Notes: a model not told the origin generated them from the sequence alone. 64,000 nt of DNA from Spongiibacter thalassae (GCF_012272835.1 NZ_JAAWWK010000001.1:868001-932000), one strand, 5' to 3'; shown: positions 35,319-45,440, counted from the first letter of the stretch. Program-made: numbers and translations.

Positions 35319-36437
35319 ATGGATTTTAGTTTGAGTGAATTTCAGCAGGAAATTCAACAACTCGCCAAAAAGATACTGGCCGACTACTGCACTCAGCCAC
35401 GCTTGCGCAACGCCGAAGCCAATGACTATTTTGATGCAGAGTTGTGGCAGCAGCTTGCCGAGGCTGGTTTGCTGGGGCTGGCCTTACCCGAGTCGGTGGG
35501 GGGCATGGCCCAGGACCTTGAAACCCTGGCTGTGGTGCTGGAACAGCTCGGTGCCCATGTGGCCCCGGTGCCCGGCATTTCGGCTCTGGCCACTGCCAGC
35601 TTACCCTTGCTGCCCTATATTGAGCAGCCTGCTGTACACGAGGCGCTGGCGGCCCTGAGTTCGGGCGCGGGAATATTGACCTGCGCCCTGGCTGAGTCGG
35701 GAATATCGGGCAATGGCATTGCGCAGGCCGTGGTCGAGGCTGAAGGCGACCATTATTACCTGAGTGGCGAAAAAAGCCGGGTGCCCGCAGGGCTTCAGGC
35801 TAGCCATTGCTGGACAGTTGCCAAACAGGGAGAGGAACAGGGCATTTATTTGTTCTCCTGTGATGACGCCGGGGTAACGCGTCGGCGTCAGTTGACCACT
35901 AGTGGCGAGGCCCTTGCCAGCATGACTCTCGACCGCGTCAAAGCGGTAAAAATCGTCTCGGGTGAGCAGGTGGCTCAAGTGTTGTCGGCCGCTGCGATCT
36001 ATCAGCGTGCGGCGTCGGCGGCGGTGGCTACAGGCCTGTGCGAGGGCATGTTGGCTCTGGCCAGCGAGCATTGCAGTCAGCGTAAGCAATTTGGCCGCGC
36101 ATTGGGCAGCTTTCAGGCGGTGGCGCACCAACTTGCTGACTGCTATATCGACAAAGAGTGCCTGCGCACCGCCAGCGAACAGGTCTCCGCGCAACTGGGA
36201 CAAAACAGTCAGGGCAGCGTTGAAGGGGCGAGTCTGGTGGCGGCCTATTGGACGACCGAGGCCCTGCACCGGGTGAGTCATCGTTGTCAGCATGTTCACG
36301 GTGGTACCGGGGTCGATCGGGATTACCCCTTGTACCGTTATTGCTTGCAAGCACGCCAGATTGAAATGGACCTGGGTGGCCAAAGCAGTGTGTTGGCAGC
36401 ACTGGGTGAGGGCATCGCTGCCCAGCGCGTCGCCTGA
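35319..36437 (+). CDS. acyl-CoA dehydrogenase, short subunit of second pair
   Basis: A 372-residue acyl-CoA dehydrogenase-fold protein. The ATG at 35319 follows AAGGAG; longer upstream frames run inside the preceding gene. Recognisable parts are MDFSLSEFQQEIQQLAKKI, the FAD-region helix SQRKQFGRALGSFQAVAHQLAD (near residues 265-287) and CQHVHGGTGVDRDYPLYRY near the end. The central part is less conserved than in the long subunit. It is the same long/short gene layout as at 24210-26528 but in the opposite order. Confidence 0.9.
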   Translation: MDFSLSEFQQEIQQLAKKILADYCTQPRLRNAEANDYFDAELWQQLAEAGLLGLALPESVGGMAQDLETLAVVLEQLGAHVAPVPGISALATASLPLLPYIEQPAVHEALAALSSGAGILTCALAESGISGNGIAQAVVEAEGDHYYLSGEKSRVPAGLQASHCWTVAKQGEEQGIYLFSCDDAGVTRRRQLTTSGEALASMTLDRVKAVKIVSGEQVAQVLSAAAIYQRAASAAVATGLCEGMLALASEHCSQRKQFGRALGSFQAVAHQLADCYIDKECLRTASEQVSAQLGQNSQGSVEGASLVAAYWTTEALHRVSHRCQHVHGGTGVDRDYPLYRYCLQARQIEMDLGGQSSVLAALGEGIAAQRVA

Positions 36438-36486
36438 TTACGATAACCAGATTCCGATTAACCGGGACGTAAGCGAGAAACTAGCT

Positions 36487-38910
36487 ATGAATGAATTCAC
36501 TTCCACTGAACTGCCTCTCGCCGGACTGAGAGTCATTGATCTGGCCGACGGCAAGGCGGAAATGTGTGGCAGAGTGCTGGCCGACCTGGGCGCTGAGGTC
36601 ATTTTGGTCGAGCCTCTGGCGGGCATGGCTTCCCGCCAGAGGGCACCGCTGCACGAAGGTGAGAGCCTGTATTTCACCAGCCATAATGCCAACAAGAAAA
36701 GCATTGCGCTGGATTTGCGCTCTGACTCAGGCAAGGCTGACTTTCTGAAGCTTGTCGATAGCGCCGATATTCTGGTGGAAACCACTCGCCCCGGCGAGTT
36801 AGCCGATCTGGGTTTGGACGCCGCCACATTGCGTCAACGCCGTCCCGATCTGGTGGTGCTGTCAATCAGTGACTTTGGCCAGACCGGCCCCTATCGGGAT
36901 TACCAGGCCAGCAACGCGGTGCATCTGGCGATGGGGGCCGTGTTGGCGCGGTCCGGCATCGCCGGTAATCGGCCGCTGTTGCCACCGGGGGAGCTGGCGC
37001 TGGAAACCACCGCGATCCAGGCCGCCTGGGTCGCCCTGCTTGGGCATTGGCAAAAGCTGCACACCGGTGCGGGCAACACCATGGATTTTTCTATTCTTGA
37101 AGCGACCGCGCAGATTATTGACCCCGGCCTCGGTGTGACCGGGAGTGCGGCAGCAGGGCGGTCGGCGAATGAGCTGGCGCCCTATGGCCGTCCACCAGTG
37201 GGCTTTTTATACCCTATTTTCCCCTGTGCCGACGGCCATGTGCGTATCTGCGTACTCAACCCCCGGCAGTGGCAGGGCATGTGCGGCTGGCTGGGTGACG
37301 ACCACCCCTTTACCGATCCGAAATACGCCAATATCGGTGAGCGGTTCAAGGCGATTAAGGACATCAACGGACTGATCGCCAAGCTGTTTGCCGACAAGTC
37401 CGGCAAGGAATTGGTTGCCGAAGGTCAAAAGCGAGGTGTGCCTATTGCCGCCGTCGCCACCGCCCAGCAGGTGTTGGACGACCCTCACTTCAATGCCAGG
37501 GGCGCGTTTACCGACCTGACCGTCGCTGGCGACAAGGGCAAAGTCCCGAGTGGCTATGTCGAGATCGACGGTCAGCGCATTGGCTTGCGATCTGCGGCGC
37601 CAGCTCTCGGTCAGGACAATGACTTGCTGTCTGAGTTGGCCGCGAAAAAGCCGCCTCAGGCAACTGCGCCGGTGGATCGCCGACCTCTGGCAGGACTTCG
37701 AGTGCTGGATCTCGGGGTGATTGTTGCCGGTGCCGAAACCGGGCGGATTCTGGCGGATCAGGGTGCCGAGGTGATCAAAGTAGAGAACACGGCGTTTCCC
37801 GATGGTTTGCGCCAAACCTCCGCTGCTGGAACGGCTATCAGCCAGTCCTTCTGTCAGGGCTCGCGCAACAAAAAATCCTTTGGCCTCAACCTGCGCAGCC
37901 CGGAAGGGATTGCCATTTTTCACACTCTGGCAAAAGACGCCGACATCGTTTTGTCCAACTTCAAACCCGGCACGATGGAGTCTCTGGGCATTGGCTACGA
38001 CGAGCTCAGCGCGATCAACCCCCGAATCATTACGGTAGAAAGCAGCGCCCTGGGCAATACCGGCCCGTTGGCAAAAAGCATGGGCTATGGGCCGCTGGTA
38101 CGGGCCTCATCGGGACTCACCGGACTGTGGCGCTATCCCGAGCTGGACAACAGCTACAGCGATGGCATCACCATTGTGCCCGATCACTTCGCCGCGAGAG
38201 TGGCCGGCGTGGCCATTATGGCGGCGCTGATTCGACGCGAGCGTACCGGCCGGGGTGGACGCATTGCGGTGTCCCAGGCAGAAACCCTGTTGAACGTATT
38301 GGCAACACCGCTACTGCGAGAGTCTCTGCAACCGGGCACGATGGTGGCCCGTGGCAATGTGCTGGAGTTCAGCAGCCCCGGCGGTGTCTTCCCCTGCGCT
38401 GGCGACGATATGTGGTGCGTGATCGAGGTTGACAACGACGCTGCATGGCAAGGGCTGTGCGACGCGATGGGGCGTAGTGATCTGGCTGAAGACCCGCGCT
38501 ATGCCAACGGCGAAGGCCGTATTGCCGCCCGCGACATCCTTGAAGCTGCCGTAGCGGAGTGGACGGCCACCCTGGACCCTGTGGTGGTGATGGAAACCCT
38601 GCAAGCGGCAGGGGTGAAGGCGGGCAAAATGCACCGTCTCAGCGACTTCGACGATAACCCCCATTTGCATGCCCGTCGCTTCTTCCGCCGTTTTGAACAG
38701 CCGGGCTTCCCAACCGAGTTGCAAACCGAAAATGGCCCGGTGGGGTTCAGCGATCTGCCCGAGCCGGAAATTCGCCCCGCGCCGTTTCAGGGGCAGCATA
38801 CCCGTGAACTGGCGGCGAGTTTGCTCGGTTTCGATCCACAGAAAATCGAACAACTGGTCGCCGACGGCGTGCTGGAAGTGATGAAAGACAACGAATTTAT
38901 TCAACAATGA
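36487..38910 (+). CDS. double-domain CaiB/BaiF family CoA transferase
   Basis: An 807-residue fusion of two class III CoA-transferase domains. Each half opens with the family start: LAGLRVIDLADGKAEMCGRV near residue 10 and LAGLRVLDLGVIVAGAETGR near residue 402. Each has its own GAEVI(L/K)VE segment and a NKKS block (ANKKSIALDLRS; RNKKSFGLNLRS). Single-domain relatives such as Frc and CaiB are about 400 residues and form interlocked dimers, so this chain may fold as one pseudo-dimer. The ATG at 36487 has a weak ribosome-binding site. The enzyme would move CoA between carboxylic acids in this operon. Confidence 0.92.
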   Translation: MNEFTSTELPLAGLRVIDLADGKAEMCGRVLADLGAEVILVEPLAGMASRQRAPLHEGESLYFTSHNANKKSIALDLRSDSGKADFLKLVDSADILVETTRPGELADLGLDAATLRQRRPDLVVLSISDFGQTGPYRDYQASNAVHLAMGAVLARSGIAGNRPLLPPGELALETTAIQAAWVALLGHWQKLHTGAGNTMDFSILEATAQIIDPGLGVTGSAAAGRSANELAPYGRPPVGFLYPIFPCADGHVRICVLNPRQWQGMCGWLGDDHPFTDPKYANIGERFKAIKDINGLIAKLFADKSGKELVAEGQKRGVPIAAVATAQQVLDDPHFNARGAFTDLTVAGDKGKVPSGYVEIDGQRIGLRSAAPALGQDNDLLSELAAKKPPQATAPVDRRPLAGLRVLDLGVIVAGAETGRILADQGAEVIKVENTAFPDGLRQTSAAGTAISQSFCQGSRNKKSFGLNLRSPEGIAIFHTLAKDADIVLSNFKPGTMESLGIGYDELSAINPRIITVESSALGNTGPLAKSMGYGPLVRASSGLTGLWRYPELDNSYSDGITIVPDHFAARVAGVAIMAALIRRERTGRGGRIAVSQAETLLNVLATPLLRESLQPGTMVARGNVLEFSSPGGVFPCAGDDMWCVIEVDNDAAWQGLCDAMGRSDLAEDPRYANGEGRIAARDILEAAVAEWTATLDPVVVMETLQAAGVKAGKMHRLSDFDDNPHLHARRFFRRFEQPGFPTELQTENGPVGFSDLPEPEIRPAPFQGQHTRELAASLLGFDPQKIEQLVADGVLEVMKDNEFIQQ

Positions 38911-38993
38911 GCGCGATCCTTGCCGCACTGTGAATGAAACAGGTGCGTCCACCCCTACAGGAATGGCGTACCGCAACACTGAGAGGACTTACT

Positions 38994-40100
38994 ATGAAAC
39001 CGTTTATTTTTAGCGCTGATGCCCACGTGACCGAGCCGCTGGATATTTTTACCAGCGCTCTGCCGGAAAGCATGATGCACCGTGCCATTACCATGACGCC
39101 AATCGACGGGTTCGTGTGCAGCAAGGTCGGTGACAAAATTGTTCACCGCATCAAGATGGGCGGCGAGCGTGCCAACGAAACCGGTATGCATGAACCCGGT
39201 GAAAAGCGCAGCGGCTCGCACCATATCGACCGCCGCATTGAAGATATGCAGCGCGACGGTGTGGATGCCGAACTGATCTTTCCGTCGTTGGGTTTGATTA
39301 TCTACTTTATCGAAGAAGCCGATATCGAAGCGGAAAGCTGCCGCATCTATAACAACTGGTGCCACAGCCACTTCAGCAACAACCTGGACCGCTTTGTACC
39401 GTCGGCAATTTTGCCCTGCCGCGATGTAAGCGAAGCGGTAAAGGAAATTGATCGCATCGCCGACATCGGTTACACCGCGGCCATGTTGCCTGTGGTGACT
39501 CCGGAGGGCGTGCCCAAGTACAACGACCCGGTGTGGGAACCGGTATTTGCCAAAGCCGGCGAGCGTGGCGTAGTGATTATTCTGCACGCGGGTACGGGGT
39601 TGGAAGACTTTGCCCCCGAACGTGGCGCGGGTGGTGCAGTGATTAACTACACGCGCCTGATGTGCGACGCCCAGGAAGCGATCTACTACCTGGTGGCCAG
39701 TGGCATTCTCGACCGCAACCCCGACGCGAAAGTGGCTTGTATCGAAACCGGAGCATCCTGGTTGGCGGCCCTTTCCGAGCGTATGGACGAAGTGTTCGAC
39801 GCCCACAGTTTCTTTGTGCGTCCCAAACTGGGCCGCCGTCCCTCTGAAATTGTGCGGGATCAGGTCTATTGCTCCTTCCAGCACGACAAAGCCTGTGTGC
39901 TGTCGCGGGAAATCACCGGTGTTCAAGCGCTGTTATGGGCCTCTGATTACCCCCATATGGAAGGCACCTTCCCCCATTCCCAGAAGGTGATCGCCAGTAT
40001 TTTTGACGGTGTGGATATTTCCGACGAAGACAAGGCCGCGATTCTCGGCCTTAACGCGGCGAAACTGTTCCGTTTGAAAAATGACGCATTGCCAGCCTAG
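38994..40100 (+). CDS. amidohydrolase family (Amidohydro_2) metal-dependent hydrolase
   Basis: A 368-residue TIM-barrel hydrolase. It has the N-terminal DAHVTEP motif (residues 8-14), a central IILHAGTG histidine near 200 and the C-terminal WASDYPHMEGTFPHS block near 310. GAGAGGA precedes the ATG. The family includes ACMSD-type decarboxylases and ring-fission hydrolases. Placement at the end of the NMO/acyl-CoA dehydrogenase/CoA-transferase operon suggests a C-C or ring hydrolytic step. It has no signal peptide. The exact reaction is unknown. Confidence 0.88.
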   Translation: MKPFIFSADAHVTEPLDIFTSALPESMMHRAITMTPIDGFVCSKVGDKIVHRIKMGGERANETGMHEPGEKRSGSHHIDRRIEDMQRDGVDAELIFPSLGLIIYFIEEADIEAESCRIYNNWCHSHFSNNLDRFVPSAILPCRDVSEAVKEIDRIADIGYTAAMLPVVTPEGVPKYNDPVWEPVFAKAGERGVVIILHAGTGLEDFAPERGAGGAVINYTRLMCDAQEAIYYLVASGILDRNPDAKVACIETGASWLAALSERMDEVFDAHSFFVRPKLGRRPSEIVRDQVYCSFQHDKACVLSREITGVQALLWASDYPHMEGTFPHSQKVIASIFDGVDISDEDKAAILGLNAAKLFRLKNDALPA

Positions 40101-40116
40101 CAGCCCAAAATACTGG

Positions 40117-40141
40117 CACCGCCTGCGCTAGTGGGGCGGTG
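40117..40141 (+). terminator. weak stem-loop after amidohydrolase gene
   Basis: CACCGCC (40117-40123) and GGCGGTG (40135-40141) form a 7-bp GC stem 17 bp after the stop. No T-run follows, so termination is only possible. Confidence 0.35.
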
Positions 40142-40283
40142 ACAGTGATTTGCCCCTGCAGTTAATTTATGAGATTGGAGCCGGTTTACTGCAAAGGGCA
40201 AAGGGTGATACCGGCCGATGTCACGATATCCGAGCGCATGTGGTGAAAGCCCTGCAGCACAAAACGAATACCGTGAAATAGTG

Positions 40284-40321
40284 TTGAATACGTATTAATC
40301 ATATGTATAATTAATACGTAT
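40284..40321 (+). promoter_or_regulatory. promoter overlapped by a perfect 12-bp inverted repeat
   Basis: A -35-like TTGAAT (40284-40289), 16-bp spacer and TATAAT (40306-40311) lie before the TonB receptor ATG at 40383. The inverted repeat ATACGTATTAAT (40288-40299)/ATTAATACGTAT (40310-40321) with a 10-bp spacer covers the promoter. A bound protein would block RNA polymerase, so a repressor is expected. Confidence 0.72.
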
Positions 40322-40382
40322 GACATCATGTGCGGGGATTTTATGCCTGCAATCCATAATAAAGTGATTACTCGGAGCCACC

Positions 40383-42788
40383 ATGAAACCCTTTCAGCCC
40401 AAAGCCCTGTGTTTGGCTATCGCTTCCCTGATACCGCTATCTACGCTGACGTCGCAGGCAAGTGCTGCCGGATTTGCACTCGAAGAGGTCATAGTTACGG
40501 CGCGTAAAAAGGAAGAAACCCTGCAGGACGTGCCGGTCGCGGTGACCAGTATGTCGGCGGATGATCTGGTGGCGCTGAACCTGAGCCAAACCAGTGAGCT
40601 GGGCAGCTTCACGCCGGGTTTGTATATTGAGCAAACTCCGGCACAGGGGGGTAGCACCTCCAAGGTGACCCTGCGTGGTCAGGTACAGACCGACAGTTTG
40701 ATTACCCTTGACCCCTCGGTGGGCTGGTATATCGACGATGTTTATCTGGCGCGGGCCTATGGCACCACCAACAGTATGTTTGACCTCACTCAGGTCGAGG
40801 TGCTGAAGGGGCCGCAGGGCACCTTATACGGGCGCAATACCACCGGTGGCGCGATAAAGCTGAATACTGCCAAGGCCGATCCCTTCGGCGAGGTGGAAGG
40901 CTTTCTGTCGGCGACTCATGGCAATTACGACACCCGTCGCTATGGTGGTGCAATCAATTTGCCGCTGATTAGCGAGAAACTGGCGATTCGCCTGGCTGGA
41001 CAGATAGACCAGAAAAACGATGGCCATGGCAGGGTCGTGGTATACAAGCGGGACGACAGTGCGGCGTTGCCGCAGCCGCTGAATATCCTTAACGACTATA
41101 ACCAGAATGTAGATTCCGTAGAGGAAGTCGGCACCCGCGACAATGATTTAATTCGCCTGGGTGTGACCCTTGAAGCTACAGATTCACTGCGCTTGTTGTT
41201 CAGCTACGAGGATAACTCCTCGATTCTGACTTCGCCTTCGCGCAATCTTTCCCAGGAAGACCCCTGGGCCGGTGACGCCTCAACAACCCCTGCTTTTCTG
41301 CCATTGGGGCGTCGCGATAATCAGGGCTACTATGACGCTGAGCTTAACGCGATCAATATTTCCTATTCAGACACGATTACGTCGGCATTCACCGTCGAAT
41401 ATGACATTACCGATTCGATCCAGGCGAAGCTGGTCTACGGCTACCGCGAAACAGACACCGCGTTTAACAGTGATATTGATGGCACCAGTGTGCCATTGGC
41501 TACTTTTGAAGGTTTGTTTGAACAGTTCGCTGAGCAGGAGTCTGTCGAGGCGCAGCTGGGTGGCCTGGCCTTTGACGGTGGGCTGGACTGGATCGCCGGA
41601 CTGTATTTCTTTGAAGAAACCGGCTTCGATGAAAGCAAGGCCGGCGGTATTCTCAGCAACGCAGGCGGCAACCTGTACAACCTTAACCGAGGGGATGCGG
41701 TTAACAAAAGCCAGTCTGCCTTTGTGTCGGGTACATTGATGCTTAGCGAAGAGCTGAGTGCGACCTTGGGCGTTCGGGCGACTGAAGATGAAAAAAGCCT
41801 GCTGGTCACCAATTATTATGCGCGTTTGGCAACCGGAGATGTCGGTCCCGATCGTAGCAACCCGGATGGCACCAGTAACAACTGTGGCATGGATAGAAAC
41901 AGCCCACCACCCAATGCCAATTTCGAGAACTGTACCTGGCAGGGCAGCGACACCTACAACTTCATTTCATGGACGGCCTCGGTAGATTGGCGCTTGACTG
42001 ATGATGCAATGCTGTATCTGAAAAACGCCAGCTCCAGTCGTTCCGGTGGACAGAACGCACGGGGCGGTACCGAAGATTCGGCCAAGCCCTTCGATCCTGA
42101 AACCGCGACCGACATTGAACTCGGCCTCAAATCCACCTGGCTGGATAATAGTCTGCGGGTGAATGCGGCCTACTACCATACCTTCTATGAGGATATTCAG
42201 CAGACCATTCTTACCCAGGTTGTGTCGGGTAGTGATGTTCGTTTGGCAACCCAAGTGTATAACGCCGCCGAGGCCGATCTCGACGGCGTGGAAATGGATG
42301 TCGAATGGGTCATTTCGCCTTCGTTGATGCTGGCCGTGACCGGTGCCTATCTCACCTGGGAGTTTGAAGAAGGCAGTTTTATCCTGCCATCTGCGCCGGA
42401 GCTGGAAGGATCAGCACGCCTGAACTACTTGGTGCCACTGGAAGGTGGTGAATTGATGTTCGATGTGAATGTCACCAGTCGCTCAAAGTCCTTGTCTAAC
42501 GCAGTGAATGGTCAGGACGATATCGATAAATTCGACGCTGCCACCGCCCAAAGTGTGACTTTGCTGGGTGCCCGGGTCTCCTTTGCCATGCATGACTACG
42601 GCGTAAACGTAGCGGTGTGGGGACGAAACCTTGAAGACAAGGAGTACGCTACCACGGCTCAGCTGGTGCAGGTTGACGCCGGTACGACAGCGGGCCTGGG
42701 CGCCAGCACCGGAAATAACGTGGCATTGGCCAACGCGCCACTCGGCGAGCCCCGTACTTTCGGGCTGGATATTCGCTACGATTTCTAA
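40383..42788 (+). CDS. TonB-dependent receptor
   Basis: An 801-residue outer-membrane receptor. The signal peptide ends near residue 29 (SQASAAG). EEVIVTARKKEETLQDVPVAVT precedes the plug, LKGPQGTLYGRNTTGGAI lies near residues 141-158 and the end is LDIRYDF. GGAG precedes the ATG. It is a close paralogue of the receptor at 10606-12912, including a two-cysteine PPPNA loop (about residues 501-519). It heads a run with alcohol and aldehyde dehydrogenases, so the imported compound may be an alcohol or a precursor of one. Confidence 0.95.
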   Translation: MKPFQPKALCLAIASLIPLSTLTSQASAAGFALEEVIVTARKKEETLQDVPVAVTSMSADDLVALNLSQTSELGSFTPGLYIEQTPAQGGSTSKVTLRGQVQTDSLITLDPSVGWYIDDVYLARAYGTTNSMFDLTQVEVLKGPQGTLYGRNTTGGAIKLNTAKADPFGEVEGFLSATHGNYDTRRYGGAINLPLISEKLAIRLAGQIDQKNDGHGRVVVYKRDDSAALPQPLNILNDYNQNVDSVEEVGTRDNDLIRLGVTLEATDSLRLLFSYEDNSSILTSPSRNLSQEDPWAGDASTTPAFLPLGRRDNQGYYDAELNAINISYSDTITSAFTVEYDITDSIQAKLVYGYRETDTAFNSDIDGTSVPLATFEGLFEQFAEQESVEAQLGGLAFDGGLDWIAGLYFFEETGFDESKAGGILSNAGGNLYNLNRGDAVNKSQSAFVSGTLMLSEELSATLGVRATEDEKSLLVTNYYARLATGDVGPDRSNPDGTSNNCGMDRNSPPPNANFENCTWQGSDTYNFISWTASVDWRLTDDAMLYLKNASSSRSGGQNARGGTEDSAKPFDPETATDIELGLKSTWLDNSLRVNAAYYHTFYEDIQQTILTQVVSGSDVRLATQVYNAAEADLDGVEMDVEWVISPSLMLAVTGAYLTWEFEEGSFILPSAPELEGSARLNYLVPLEGGELMFDVNVTSRSKSLSNAVNGQDDIDKFDAATAQSVTLLGARVSFAMHDYGVNVAVWGRNLEDKEYATTAQLVQVDAGTTAGLGASTGNNVALANAPLGEPRTFGLDIRYDF

Positions 42789-42851
42789 CAGTCACGGGCT
42801 ACCCGCGTGGGGCTTGCCCGTAGCAAAACCAAGAATAAAGGAAAGGTTACT

Positions 42852-43964
42852 ATGAAAATCCAGGCAGCATTGGCCCACGCCAACAAGAGCCCCCTCTCGA
42901 TTGAAGAGATCGATCTGGTCGAGCCCGGCCCCAACGATATTTTAGTCCGGGTTGTGGCCAGTGGTATTTGTCATACCGATATGACAGTGCTGAATAACGC
43001 GCCCTTACCCTGGCCTGCGGTGCTTGGCCACGAAGGTGCGGGCATTGTGGAAAAAGTGGGTGCCAATATCAAAAAAGTCGCGGTCGGCGACTCGGTACTG
43101 ATGACCACCGCCTCCTGCGGTGTGTGTGAAAATTGCGTTGAAGGACAGCCCTCTTACTGCACAAGTTTTCGCGATATCAATATGTCTGGTGGCTATTGCG
43201 CTGACGGTAGTTGCAGCCACAGTCAGCATAGCAAGCCGGTATTCGGACGCTTCTTCGGGCAGTCTTCCTTTGCCAGTTATGCGCTCACCACCGAGCGCAG
43301 CATTATTAAAATCGACTCGGATTTGCCGTTGGCTCTGATGGCCCCGCTGGGTTGCGGATTTCAAACCGGGGCCGCAGCCGTGTTTAACACCCTGGAAGTG
43401 CGCGCCGGTACGTCGATTGCGATCTTTGGCGCCGGCGCTGTTGGTCTGTCTGCGGTGATGGCGGCGAAGATATCCGGTTGCAGCCAAATTATCGCCGTGG
43501 ACGTTGTTCCCTCGCGGCTGGCACTTGCACAGGAACTCGGAGCTACCCACGTGGTGAATGCCGGCGAAGAAAATGTCATCGAACGGATTCAGCAAATTAC
43601 CGGTGGCGGCGCGAGCTACTCTGTTGATGCCAGCGGCATTCCTGCAGTGATGACCCAAGCGATTGATGCGTTGGGCTTTAAGGGTGTTGCGGCGCTGGTG
43701 GGTATCGCCGGGGCGGAAGCGTCGGTGACTTTTAACCCGACCATTCTGCAAAGTAGATGTCAGTCTATCCGCGGTTCGATTATGGCCGGGGTAAATGGCG
43801 TGCCGGAGGTCTTTGTGCCAAAGCTGATTGCCTATTGGCGCGCGGGTAAGTTCCCTATCGAAAAAATGGTCAAGTTCTACGATTTCGAGGACATCAATCA
43901 AGCCATTCACGACGCCGAAGATGGCAGTTGTATCAAGCCGGTATTGAAATTACCTGAGGCTTGA
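42852..43964 (+). CDS. zinc-dependent alcohol dehydrogenase (MDR, aryl-alcohol type)
   Basis: A 370-residue NAD-linked alcohol dehydrogenase. Catalytic zinc ligands are C40 and H60 (with E61), plus a cysteine in APLGCGFQTGAAAV near 164. The structural zinc site is C89, C92, C95 and C103. The Rossmann loop GAGAVGLSAVMAAK lies near 197. The pattern fits the class III/aryl-alcohol dehydrogenase (XylB-like) group. AAAGGAAAGG precedes the ATG. The neighbouring aldehyde dehydrogenase would take the product on to the acid. Confidence 0.93.
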   Translation: MKIQAALAHANKSPLSIEEIDLVEPGPNDILVRVVASGICHTDMTVLNNAPLPWPAVLGHEGAGIVEKVGANIKKVAVGDSVLMTTASCGVCENCVEGQPSYCTSFRDINMSGGYCADGSCSHSQHSKPVFGRFFGQSSFASYALTTERSIIKIDSDLPLALMAPLGCGFQTGAAAVFNTLEVRAGTSIAIFGAGAVGLSAVMAAKISGCSQIIAVDVVPSRLALAQELGATHVVNAGEENVIERIQQITGGGASYSVDASGIPAVMTQAIDALGFKGVAALVGIAGAEASVTFNPTILQSRCQSIRGSIMAGVNGVPEVFVPKLIAYWRAGKFPIEKMVKFYDFEDINQAIHDAEDGSCIKPVLKLPEA

Positions 43965-44029
43965 TCACTCGAAAGAAAAGCACAGGCATCGTAACTGCGT
44001 CAAAAAATAATCTCTAAGGGAAGATAGTC

Positions 44030-45370
44030 ATGGGCGACCATATGGATCATATCGATATTGAAGGTATTCAACGGATATTCGCCTGCCAGCGGGACAATCG
44101 CCAGGCGGTTAAAAACACCAATGCGGATCAACGTATTGCCAAACTCAAGGCGCTGCGTCAGGTCATTGTCGATCGGGTTGACGAAATTGACGACGCACTA
44201 TTTCAGGATTTGCGCAAACAGCGTCTGGGCATTAATCACTACGAAATTCAGTCAGTTCTGGGCGAGATCGATACCGCGATTGACGGTCTGCACGAATGGA
44301 TGAAGCCGGAAGTCGTACCCGCCAGTCCGCAACTGGGTGGAAAGAAAACTTATATTCGCTACGAACCCCGTGGTGTATGTCTGCTGTTTGGGCCGTGGAA
44401 TTTCCCCTTCTCGCTGGTGTTTGCGCCGCTGGTTCAGATAATCGCTGCGGGCAATACCTGCATTGTTAAGCCCAATGAAATGCAGCCGACGGTGAGCGCC
44501 CTGTCTGCGGAGATTATTCGCAGCGTATTCGACGAGCAGGATGTGGCGGTAGTGGAAGGGGGCGTTCCCTTGGCCAACGCACTGCTTGAATTGCCCGTTG
44601 ATCATATTTTTTTCACCGGTAGTCCCGCTGTGGGCAAGCATATTATGGCAGCAGCGGCGAAAAACCTCACCACAGTGACTCTGGAGTTGGGCGGCAAATG
44701 CCCGATGATCGTCGATCAGGGATGCGACCCAATGACGGTTGCGGGTATGGCCGTCGGTGGGCGATTCCGCAATGCCGGGCAACTGTGCTTGTCAGTGGAC
44801 CATGTTTGGGTGCCGGAGGAGATGCTGGAAGTGTTTGTTCAGATCGCTTCGGCGGTGGTCGATAAAATGTTTTATGTCGACGGCGAATTGAACAAGTCAG
44901 AGCTGTCGCGGATGGTTGATGCGCGTAATTTCCAACGGGTTAAAGGCCATCTCGACGACGCCGTGGCGCGAGGCGCTTCAGTGGTCAAGGGCGGACAGCT
45001 CGACGAGGAAGACCTGACCATTCACCCCACACTGCTCATTAATGTGCCGCTGGATAGCACTATTATGCAGGACGAAATCTTCGGGCCCTTATTGCCGATT
45101 CTCACCTATAAAAATCGCGAAGATATCTATCGGCAAATTGATGCCACCGGCAAGCCGCTGGCAATGTATATCTTCAGCGACAGCGAAGAATTTGTCGAAG
45201 ACGTACTGGAAAACACCTCCTCCGGTGGGGTCACCGTCAATAGCATGATGCTCCACTACATGGAAAAGAATCTGCCCTTTGGCGGCGTTAACCAGAGCGG
45301 AATCGGGCGCTGCAAGGGCGTATACGGCTTCAGGGAACTGTCAAATGCCAGGTCGGTATTTGAGGCCTGA
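44030..45370 (+). CDS. aldehyde dehydrogenase (class 3 / coniferyl-aldehyde type)
   Basis: A 446-residue aldehyde dehydrogenase. FGPWNFPFSL is at 120-129, the catalytic base E219 is in LELGGKCP and the nucleophile C253 is in RNAGQLCLS. It is shorter than the 490-residue class and lacks a membrane anchor at the C-terminus, as in bacterial coniferyl-aldehyde dehydrogenases. AAGGGAAGA precedes the ATG. It forms a two-step alcohol-to-acid oxidation with the alcohol dehydrogenase encoded 65 bp upstream. Confidence 0.93.
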   Translation: MGDHMDHIDIEGIQRIFACQRDNRQAVKNTNADQRIAKLKALRQVIVDRVDEIDDALFQDLRKQRLGINHYEIQSVLGEIDTAIDGLHEWMKPEVVPASPQLGGKKTYIRYEPRGVCLLFGPWNFPFSLVFAPLVQIIAAGNTCIVKPNEMQPTVSALSAEIIRSVFDEQDVAVVEGGVPLANALLELPVDHIFFTGSPAVGKHIMAAAAKNLTTVTLELGGKCPMIVDQGCDPMTVAGMAVGGRFRNAGQLCLSVDHVWVPEEMLEVFVQIASAVVDKMFYVDGELNKSELSRMVDARNFQRVKGHLDDAVARGASVVKGGQLDEEDLTIHPTLLINVPLDSTIMQDEIFGPLLPILTYKNREDIYRQIDATGKPLAMYIFSDSEEFVEDVLENTSSGGVTVNSMMLHYMEKNLPFGGVNQSGIGRCKGVYGFRELSNARSVFEA

Positions 45371-45440
45371 ACTTAATCGTTACAGCTACTGAGTCTCAGC
45401 ACTCCATGTGAGAGACCAGTACATTAAAGAGTAAAAAATA

